NCBI GenBank assembly: GCA_965202735.1
Contig: OZ241844.1
Coordinates: forward strand, 496,001 to 560,000
DNA: 64,000 nt
Source of the DNA: HK1 sp965202735
Lineage (GTDB): Bacteria > Pseudomonadota > Gammaproteobacteria > HK1
Reading direction: 5' to 3'
The position numbers and the translations under genes are program-made. Shown piece after piece: positions 57,563 to 64,000 of this stretch. Position 1 is the first letter of the stretch; each line of letters opens with the position of its first letter. The notes below the pieces were generated by a model. It ran no database searches and was not told where the DNA came from. It saw only the letters and a list, made by a program, of their open reading frames with translations.

Positions 57563-57684
57563 CAGCCATTCCCGCCAGGCGGGAACAGGCCCCTGAAATC
57601 CCCCCGACTCGACACCCTGAAGGTCGAAATCGCACCACGATTCCACCACGCTACGGCCTCTCCGGGCATTGGCGGGAATCTCTG
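57563..57684. mobile_element. Family B element, copy B7 (122 bp), abutting the lhr start codon
   Basis: Begins CAGCCATTCCCGCCAG and ends GGCGGGAATCTCTG. Perfect 9-bp duplications ATGACCCTC (57554-57562 and 57685-57693). The right-hand duplication is the first three codons of lhr. Confidence 0.85.
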
Positions 57685-60600
57685 ATGACCCTCGACCGAT
57701 TCCACCCCGCCATCGCCTCCTGGTTCGCCGCGCACCTGGGCGAACCCACCGCGTGCCAGGTGCGGGCGTGGGAGGCGGTGGCGGCGGGCCGGCACACGCT
57801 CATCGCGGCGCCCACCGGCTCCGGCAAGACCCTGGCCGGGTTCCTGACCGCCATCGACGCCCTGGTGCGCGACAGCCGCCGGGCGCCGCTTCCGGACGCC
57901 ACCCGCGTGCTCTACGTCTCGCCGCTCAAGGCGCTCGGCAACGACGTGCACAGGAACCTGGAGGTGCCGCTCGAAGGCATCGACCGGGCGCTCGCCGAGG
58001 CCGGTGAGCCCGGCTCCGGGATCCGCGCCATGGTGCGCACCGGCGACACCCCGGGCGCGGCGCGCGAGTCCATGCGCCGGCAGCCCCCGCACATCCTGGT
58101 GACGACGCCGGAGTCGCTCTACATCCTGCTCACGAGCGAGGGCGGGCGCGCCATGCTCCGGAGCGCCGGCACCGCCATCGTCGACGAGGTCCACGCCGTG
58201 GCGGGCAACAAGCGCGGCGCCCACCTCGCGCTCTCCCTCGAACGCCTCGACGCGCTCGCGGGCCGCCCCGTCACCCGCATCGGACTGTCCGCGACCCAGC
58301 GCCCCGTCGAGACCGTCGCCCACTTCCTCACCGGCTGCGAGGACGGCCGGCCGCGCGAGTGCGCCATCGTCGACACCGGCCACGCCCGGGAGCGCGACCT
58401 CGCGCTGGAGCTGCCCGAGTCGCCGCTCGAGGCGGTGATGTCGGGCGAGGTCTGGGCCGAGGTCTACCGGCGGCTCCGGACCCTCATCGAGGCGCACCGC
58501 ACCACGCTCGTGTTCGTCAACACGCGCCGCATGGCGGAGCGGGTCGCCCGCGCGCTGACCGAGTCGCTCGGCGAGGAGCACGTCACCTCGCACCACGGCA
58601 GCCTCTCGCGCGAGCGGCGGCTGGCGGCGGAGCGGCGGCTCAGGGCCGGAGAGCTCAGGGCGCTGGTGGCCACCGCCTCGCTGGAGCTCGGGATCGACAT
58701 CGGGGACGTCGACCTGGTCTGCCAGCTCGGCTCCACGCGCTCCATCTCGACCTTCCTCCAGCGGGCCGGGCGCTCCGGCCACGCGGTGCGCGGCACCCCG
58801 AAGGGCCGGCTGTTCCCGCTCACCCGCGACGAGCTGGTGGAGTGCGCCGCGATCCTCGACGCGGTGCGGCGCGGCGAGCTCGACACGCTGCACGTTCCCG
58901 CCGCCCCCCTCGACGTGCTGGCGCAGCAGGCCGTGGCCATGGTGGCGGCGGAGGACTGGGGCGAGGACGCCCTGCTCGAGACGGTGCGCCGCGCGTGGCC
59001 GTACCGGGACCTCGGCCGCGATCGATGGCGCGAGCTCCTGGCGATGCTCGCCGGCGGGTTCGCGACCCGGCGGGGCCGCCGCTCCGCATACCTGCACCGG
59101 GACGTCGTGAACGGCGCGCTGCGCGCCCGGCGCGGCGCGCGCCTCACCGCCATGACCTCGGGCGGGGCGATCCCCGACAACGCCGACTTCGACGTGGTGC
59201 TGGAGCCGCACGGGACCCGCCTCGGCTCGCTCAACGAGGACTTCGCCATCGAGAGCCTGCCCGGCGACATCTTCCAGCTCGGCAACACCTCGTGGCGCAT
59301 CCTGCGCATCGAGCGCGGATCGGTCCGGGTCGAGGACGCGCACGGCCAGCCGCCGAACATGCCGTTCTGGCTCGGCGAGGCGCCGGGACGCAGCGGGGAG
59401 CTCTCCGGGAGCGTGTGCGGCCTGCTCGGGTGGCTCGCGCGGCGGTTCGAGGCGGCCGGCGCCGCCGCGACGGACCCGGCGAGCCGCGCCCGGCTCGCGG
59501 CCGAGGTGGCGGAGCGCACCGCGGCCGGAGCCGCCGCCGCGGAGCAGATCGTCGACTACCTCTGCGCCGCGCACGCCGCGCTGGGCGCCCTCCCCGACCG
59601 CGACACCGTGGTGTTCGAGCGGTTCTTCGACGAGAGCGGGGGGATGCAGCTCGTCATCCACGCCCGGTTCGGGAGCCGCCTCAACCGGGCCTGGGGCCTC
59701 GCGCTGCGCAAGCGCTTCTGCCGCAAGTTCAACTTCGAGCTGCAGGCGGCGGCGACCGAGGACGCGATCGTGCTCTCCCTCGGCGAGGCCCACAGCTTCG
59801 CGCTCGACGAGGTCGCCCGCTACCTCTCGCCGGAGACGGTGCGCGACGTCCTCACCCAGGCGCTGCTCGACGCCCCGATGTTCGACGTGCGGTGGCGGTG
59901 GAACGCCAACGTCTCGCTCGCCATCCCGCGCTTCCGCGGCGGCGCCAGGGTCCCGCCCAACATCCAGCGCATGCAGGCCGAGGACCTGATCGCGGCGGTG
60001 TTCCCGGACCAGATCGCGTGCGCCGAGAACCTCGCGGGACCCCGCGAGATCCCCGACCACCCGCTGGTGGAGCAGACCATCGCCGACACCCTGACCGAGG
60101 CGATGGACGTCGAGGGGCTGGAAGCCCTGGTGACGCGGCTCCGGGACGGCGCCGTCCGGGTCGTCGCCCGCGACCTCACCGAGCCGTCGCCGCTCGCGGC
60201 GGAGGTCCTCGACGCGCGTCCCTACGCGTTCCTCGACGACGCGCCGCTCGAGGAGCGCCGGGCGCGGGCGGTGACCATGCGCCGCGGGCTCGACCCGGCC
60301 TCCGCCGCCGACATCGGACGGCTCGATGCGGCCGCCATCGAACGGGTGCGGGACGAGGCGTGGCCGGATGCCGCCAGCCCCGACGAGGTGCACGACGCGC
60401 TCGTGGTGCTCGGCTTCGCGACCACCGCCGAGGCGGCCGCGGGACCGTCCGCGGACCCCGCCGGCACGGCGCGCCGGCTCGCGGGCGGAAAGCGGCCGGG
60501 ATGGGGCGTCCACCTCGATGCCCTCGTTGCAAGCGGCCGCGCCACCCGGTTCCGCACCCCGGGCGGCGGTCCCGTGCTGTGGTGCGCGGCGGAGCGCCTC

Positions 60601-62337
60601 GCCGGGATGGAGGCGGCCGTGAGCGGCGGGCGCGCCGACCCGCCGCTCGCGCTGCCCGAGGCGCTTCGTACCGCGCCCGGTCGCGACGCGGCCCTGGCCG
60701 AGCTGCTGCGCGCCCGGCTCGGGGGCCTCGGGCCGGTCACCGCGGCGCGGCTCGCCTCCGACCTCGGCCTCGCTCCCGTCGACGTCGAGGTCGCGCTCGT
60801 CGCCCTGGAGGCCGAGGGCTGCGTGCTGCGCGGGCGGTTCACGCCCGATGCCCCTTCGCTCGAATGGTGCGAGCGCCGCCTGCTCGCCCGCATCCACCGC
60901 TACACGCTCGGGCGCCTGCGGCGCGAGATCGAGCCGGCATCCCGCGCGGAGCTCGTCCGCTTCCTGTTCGAGTGGCAGCGCGTCAGGCCCGACGACCGGC
61001 GCGAGGGCGACGAGGCGCTCGCCGCCGTCGTCGCCGAGCTCGAAGGGTTCGCTGCGCCGGCCGCGGCCTGGGAGACGGAGATCCTGCCGGCCCGGATCGC
61101 CGGCTTCACCCCCGGCATGCTCGACCGGCTCTGCCTCGCCGGCCGGGTGTCGTGGGCCCGTCCCGCCCCGCCGGCGCGGGAGACGCCGCGGCGCTCGTTC
61201 GGACCGATCCGATCGACCCCGGTCGCGCTGTTCTCCCGGCAGGGACGCCGTCAGGCGCCCCTGTGGCTCGCGCCGGCTCCGACGGACGCCGAAGGCGCCA
61301 CGATGCCCCGGGCCTCCTCGCGCGCCGTGCCGGCGGACGGCTCCGGGGCCGGACGCGGAAGGGCCGGCGAGGCGGCCAGCGCCGGCGGGGCGGGGAACGC
61401 CGGCAAGGCGGCCAGTGCCGGCGGGGCGGGGAACGCCGGCGAGGCGGGAAGTACGGCAGGACCCGATGCCGGTGCGATCGGGGCCACCGGTCCCGGAGGC
61501 GAGGCACTCGATCGCGGGATCGAGGTCGTCGGCCCGGAGGGCGAGCGGACCGTCCCCGGAGGCGGGGAGGACATCCCGGCCGCGCCGCTCTCACCCGGCG
61601 CCCGCGCCGTCCTCGCGTACCTCGAAGCCCGCGGCGCGTCGTTCTTCGACGACATCGTGGCCGAGACCGGCGCCCGTGCGCCGGATGCGGCCGCCGCCCT
61701 CGGCGAGCTGATCGCGCAGGGGGTGGTGAGCGCGGACGGGTTCGCGGGGCTTCGAGCGTTCACCGGCGCATCCGCCCGCCGGCTCCGCGCCGTCGCCGAG
61801 GCCGGTCGATGGTCGTGCGTGGAGCGGCGCGCCGCCGATGCGCGGAGCATCGGCGAAGACGGCGCGGAGGCGATGGCGCGCACCCTGCTCCGCCGTTACG
61901 GCGTGGTGTTCAGGGCGCTGCTTGCCCGCGAATCCATCTCGGTGCCCTGGCGCGACCTCCTGCGCGAGCTGCGCCGCCTGGAGGCGCGCGGCGAGATCCG
62001 CGGCGGACGGTTCGTCGCGGGCTTCACCGGCGAGCAGTACGCGCTGCCCGAGGCGGTGGAGACCCTGCGCAGGGTACGGCGCGCGCCAGCGGACGGCGCC
62101 ATCGTGACCCTGGGCGCGGCGGACCCGCTGAACCTCACCGGCATCGTCTGCCTCGGAGACCGGGTTCCCGCCACCGCCTCCAGCCGCGTCGCGTTCCGCG
62201 ACGGCGTGCCGATCGGGACCCTGACCGGCAACCGGAGGTTCGACTGGCTCGAGCCGCAGACGCCGGAGCAGGAGTGGAGTGCCCGCAACGCCCTGCTGCG
62301 CCGGCGCATCCCCGCCCTGCCGGCGCGGCCGGGATGA
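57685..62337 (+). CDS. lhr: Long-form Lhr ATP-dependent helicase
   Basis: Superfamily 2 DNA/RNA helicase, 1550 residues, like the roughly 1540-residue E. coli Lhr. Q/Walker A region APTGSGKTLAGFL (about residue 40), DEVHAV, LSATQRPVETVA, motif VI FLQRAGRSGHAV (about residue 360), then the Lhr-core winged helix/beta-barrel (WGLALRKRFCRKFNFELQ) and a long C-terminal region ending NRRFDWLEPQTPEQ. An Ala/Gly/Asn linker at residues 1228-1255 contains two 12-residue repeats. The start ATG is the first base after the B7 element. Implicated in DNA repair; no partner nuclease or ligase gene adjoins it here. Confidence 0.95.
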   Translation: MTLDRFHPAIASWFAAHLGEPTACQVRAWEAVAAGRHTLIAAPTGSGKTLAGFLTAIDALVRDSRRAPLPDATRVLYVSPLKALGNDVHRNLEVPLEGIDRALAEAGEPGSGIRAMVRTGDTPGAARESMRRQPPHILVTTPESLYILLTSEGGRAMLRSAGTAIVDEVHAVAGNKRGAHLALSLERLDALAGRPVTRIGLSATQRPVETVAHFLTGCEDGRPRECAIVDTGHARERDLALELPESPLEAVMSGEVWAEVYRRLRTLIEAHRTTLVFVNTRRMAERVARALTESLGEEHVTSHHGSLSRERRLAAERRLRAGELRALVATASLELGIDIGDVDLVCQLGSTRSISTFLQRAGRSGHAVRGTPKGRLFPLTRDELVECAAILDAVRRGELDTLHVPAAPLDVLAQQAVAMVAAEDWGEDALLETVRRAWPYRDLGRDRWRELLAMLAGGFATRRGRRSAYLHRDVVNGALRARRGARLTAMTSGGAIPDNADFDVVLEPHGTRLGSLNEDFAIESLPGDIFQLGNTSWRILRIERGSVRVEDAHGQPPNMPFWLGEAPGRSGELSGSVCGLLGWLARRFEAAGAAATDPASRARLAAEVAERTAAGAAAAEQIVDYLCAAHAALGALPDRDTVVFERFFDESGGMQLVIHARFGSRLNRAWGLALRKRFCRKFNFELQAAATEDAIVLSLGEAHSFALDEVARYLSPETVRDVLTQALLDAPMFDVRWRWNANVSLAIPRFRGGARVPPNIQRMQAEDLIAAVFPDQIACAENLAGPREIPDHPLVEQTIADTLTEAMDVEGLEALVTRLRDGAVRVVARDLTEPSPLAAEVLDARPYAFLDDAPLEERRARAVTMRRGLDPASAADIGRLDAAAIERVRDEAWPDAASPDEVHDALVVLGFATTAEAAAGPSADPAGTARRLAGGKRPGWGVHLDALVASGRATRFRTPGGGPVLWCAAERLAGMEAAVSGGRADPPLALPEALRTAPGRDAALAELLRARLGGLGPVTAARLASDLGLAPVDVEVALVALEAEGCVLRGRFTPDAPSLEWCERRLLARIHRYTLGRLRREIEPASRAELVRFLFEWQRVRPDDRREGDEALAAVVAELEGFAAPAAAWETEILPARIAGFTPGMLDRLCLAGRVSWARPAPPARETPRRSFGPIRSTPVALFSRQGRRQAPLWLAPAPTDAEGATMPRASSRAVPADGSGAGRGRAGEAASAGGAGNAGKAASAGGAGNAGEAGSTAGPDAGAIGATGPGGEALDRGIEVVGPEGERTVPGGGEDIPAAPLSPGARAVLAYLEARGASFFDDIVAETGARAPDAAAALGELIAQGVVSADGFAGLRAFTGASARRLRAVAEAGRWSCVERRAADARSIGEDGAEAMARTLLRRYGVVFRALLARESISVPWRDLLRELRRLEARGEIRGGRFVAGFTGEQYALPEAVETLRRVRRAPADGAIVTLGAADPLNLTGIVCLGDRVPATASSRVAFRDGVPIGTLTGNRRFDWLEPQTPEQEWSARNALLRRRIPALPARPG

Positions 62338-62460
62338 ATCGGGCGGGGCCGATGGGTGTCCGGTAGGGCCACGGGCCCGCAAGGACGCATACCGCAGGAG
62401 GATCGAGGACGGACTCCTCCACCGGCTTCCCGAATCTTCGCGCGGCTCGTCATCGCCGTC

Positions 62461-63012
62461 TCACCGCGTCCCGTGCCCCGCGGGAGGGAGAAAGTCCGCG
62501 AGCGCGTCGAACCACCGCACCAGCGCCGGCAGCCCGCAGGCGGCGTTCGCGGAGCTCGGGTTGGGGGTGACGAAGATGCGGGCGCGGCCGACCGTCCGGG
62601 ACTGCGGACCCCATTCGACCTTTCCGGCGATGCGCCACCCCGAGTGACGGGCGAAGGCGCGCCAGGCCTGCGCGCCCTGGAACCACACGACGCCGGGGCC
62701 GAGCCGGCCGACGAGCGCCTCGAGCCGCGCCGCGCCTTCCCGGAACTCGCGTGGACGAAGCTCGGCGCTGCCGGCGGTGGGGCGCTTCACGATGTCGGTG
62801 AAGCCGATCCCGTAGCGCCCGACGAGCACGCCGACGGCCTCCGGCCCCGGCTCCAGCGGCGCATCGACGAGCCGGGACGCGTTGAGGGCGGGCCAGAACC
62901 GGTTGCGTGGATTGGCGAAGCAGAATCCCGCCCTGACCGACGGCAGGGACGGGTTGATCCCGACCGCCAGCGCGCGCAGCCCCTCCCGGACCGCGTCGGG
63001 AAGCGTGTTCAT
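62461..63012 (-). CDS. mug: G/U(T) mismatch-specific uracil-DNA glycosylase
   Basis: Uracil-DNA glycosylase superfamily member removing uracil or thymine opposite G; 183 residues. Active-site motif LAVGINPSLPSVRAG (GINPS), FANPRNRFW, GFTDIVKRPTAGS and the C-terminal VTPNPSSANAACG. The start at 63012 (MNTLPDAVREG) is preferred. The gene's first 13 codons plus upstream DNA are duplicated 98 bp upstream, giving a 33-codon decoy frame that ends on the true start as ATGA. Confidence 0.93.
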   Translation of the reverse strand: MNTLPDAVREGLRALAVGINPSLPSVRAGFCFANPRNRFWPALNASRLVDAPLEPGPEAVGVLVGRYGIGFTDIVKRPTAGSAELRPREFREGAARLEALVGRLGPGVVWFQGAQAWRAFARHSGWRIAGKVEWGPQSRTVGRARIFVTPNPSSANAACGLPALVRWFDALADFLPPAGHGTR

Positions 63013-63178
63013 GATCGCGGATTCCTGCACACCCGACGGTGGATTCCAGCCTCGCCCGGACGGGATTCCCGCGGCAGCCCCTCCCGGACCGCGTCGGGAA
63101 GCGTGTTCATGGTCGTGGATTCCTGCCCACCCGACGGTGGATTCCAGCCTCGCCCGGACGGGATTCCCGCGGCAGCCG
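62976..63178. repeat. 98-bp tandem duplication covering the mug start
   Basis: Units at 62976-63073 and 63074-63171, the second followed by a few matching bases. Nearly identical (for example GATCGCGGATTCC against GGTCGTGGATTCC). Each unit contains the first 13 or so codons of mug in reverse and about 60 bp of upstream DNA with the motif GGTGGATTCCAGCCTCGCC. Confidence 0.92.
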
Positions 63179-63328
63179 GTCGTGTGCGATCGACTCCGGT
63201 CGCGCGCGATCAGCGCTGGTGCGCCGCGCGGCGCACATGCTCCGTTTCAGCGCGCGGCACCGTCGGGGCCGGGTCCCCGGCGCGCCGGGGGCGAACGTAA
63301 CCCGTTGAAGCTCCGTACTTCCCGGACA

Positions 63329-63344
63329 TGGCATGATACGTGCT
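63329..63344 (+). promoter_or_regulatory. Candidate sigma-54 promoter for glnB
   Basis: TGGCATGATACGTGCT has the GG-N10-GC spacing of -24/-12 promoters (GG 63330-63331, GC 63342-63343), 37 bp upstream of the glnB ATG. Nitrogen-regulated sigma-54 promoters are common for PII genes. I did not find an obvious NtrC site pair. Confidence 0.5.
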
Positions 63345-63380
63345 CCGAGCAGCCAGCGACCATCCGAGGGAGAGGCGCCC

Positions 63381-63719
63381 ATGCATCTCGTTACCGCCAT
63401 CATCAAGCCGTTCAAGCTCGACGACGTGCGAACCGCGCTGTCCGAGATCGGCATTCAGGGGATGACCGTCACCGAGGTCAAGGGGTTCGGACGGCAGAAG
63501 GGGCACACCGAGCTCTACCGGGGCGCGGAGTACGTGGTGGACTTCCTGCCGAAGATCAAGCTCGAGGTCGCGGTCGACGACTCGAGGCTCGACGAGGTGA
63601 TCGAGACCATCACCACCGCGGCCCGGACCGGCAAGATCGGCGACGGCAAGATCTTCGTCGCCGCGCTCGAGAACGTGGTGCGGATCCGCACCGGAGAGAT
63701 CGCGGCCGAGGCGCTCTGA
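63381..63719 (+). CDS. glnB: Nitrogen regulatory protein PII
   Basis: Trimeric signal transducer of nitrogen/2-oxoglutarate status, 112 residues. Tyr51 lies in ELYRGAEYVVDFLPK, the T-loop uridylylation site; TVTEVKGFGRQKGH and GKIGDGKIFV complete the two PII signatures. Normal length. The start ATG at 63381 follows GGGAGAGG. Whether it is GlnB or GlnK cannot be settled without an adjacent amtB, which is not present here. Confidence 0.95.
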   Translation: MHLVTAIIKPFKLDDVRTALSEIGIQGMTVTEVKGFGRQKGHTELYRGAEYVVDFLPKIKLEVAVDDSRLDEVIETITTAARTGKIGDGKIFVAALENVVRIRTGEIAAEAL

Positions 63720-63906
63720 GCGCGTTTCCGTCGCGGCAGGGGTCGCCGCACGGCCACCGGAGTCGATTCTCCCGCCGCCGCGAGCGGAGCCCGGTCGAGT
63801 TTGCAGGGTCCGTACCGCCACGGCATGATCCGTCCGGTATCCGCGGAGACTGCGGCGAACGAGCGAGCAGGCACGACACCCCGCGGGTCGTGCCGGGAGC
63901 ATGCGG

Positions 63907-64000
63907 ATGGCGAAGCCACGGACCCTGTTCGAGAAGATCTGGGACAGCCACGTCGTCGCGACCGAGGGCGACGGCACCTGCCTGCTCTACATCGACCGCC
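63907..64000 (+). CDS. leuC: 3-isopropylmalate dehydratase large subunit (5' end only)
   Basis: The first 31 residues are visible: KPRTLFEKIWDSHVV and DGTCLLYIDR, the conserved LeuC N-terminus (aconitase superfamily, leucine synthesis). An in-frame ATG at 63901 would add two residues. The gene runs off the window. The 180 bp between glnB and this gene hold no other feature that I can identify. Confidence 0.85.
   Translation, partial: MAKPRTLFEKIWDSHVVATEGDGTCLLYIDR

Noticed and set aside
57235..60897. A 1220-codon reverse open frame under lhr
   Set aside because: Antisense shadow of the Lhr helicase; composition is typical of out-of-frame GC-rich DNA and there are no motifs.

Overview
This window is GC-rich (roughly 70%) bacterial chromosome. 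It carries three tRNA genes, about 45 protein genes and an unusually dense set of short non-autonomous mobile elements. The housekeeping gene order points to a proteobacterium, most likely gammaproteobacterial: trpS-scpA-scpB-rluB, gltX followed by tRNA-Ala(GGC) and tRNA-Glu(TTC), clpS-clpA, yciB, and glnB. I cannot name a genus from the sequence alone.

Layout. 1-24 kb is mostly core metabolism: an amidohydrolase, gltX and tRNAs, an endonuclease III-like gene, rluB, scpB, scpA, trpS, yciB, dapE, an acetylornithine/succinyl-DAP aminotransferase, a LysR regulator, clpS, clpA, a phosphopantetheinyl transferase, ispH and an FAD-linked D-2-hydroxyacid dehydrogenase. At 19.8-23.5 kb there is a three-gene corrinoid methyl-transfer module: corrinoid protein, methyl-THF:corrinoid methyltransferase and an ASKHA reductive activase. 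From 23.8 to 37.2 kb the genes form a one-carbon/folate/SAM block: folD, folC-like, a heterotetrameric sarcosine oxidase operon (soxBDAG), a methylene-THF reductase-like gene, metK and ahcY. 37.6-43.4 kb is accessory: an AlbA_2/ATPase/repeat protein, a GFA-family protein with a DAO-family oxidase, an IS1634-like transposase remnant, and an AAA ATPase. 43.5-48.3 kb is a branched-chain-amino-acid-type ABC transporter (livMH, binding protein, livFG). 48.6-57.1 kb is a second soxBDAG set headed by a 2-oxoglutarate oxygenase and split by a Uma2 gene and an AhpD-like gene. 57.7-64 kb holds a long Lhr helicase, mug, glnB and the start of leuC.

Working model (inference). The two sarcosine oxidases turn N-methylglycines into glycine, H2O2 and methylene-THF. 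FolD and the reductase-like enzyme move that carbon toward formate or methyl-THF. The corrinoid module exchanges methyl groups with THF, and MetK/AhcY run the SAM cycle next door. The ABC transporter downstream of the second sox set may import the N-methylated substrate.

Three kinds of repeat structure stand out. (1) Family B: MITE-like elements with inverted ends CAGCGATTCCCGCCAG and mostly 9-bp target duplications, in eight copies, including a 29-bp minimal copy and one interrupted by another element. (2) Family A (about 131 bp, four copies) and family C (369, 170 and about 200 bp) share CAGGACC-type ends, and most copies have 10-bp target duplications. (3) Local duplications of gene starts (soxD1, soxA2, mug) create short upstream reading frames that stop inside the true start region, and a 97-bp unit is triplicated across the convergent ends of an AhpD-like gene and soxD2.
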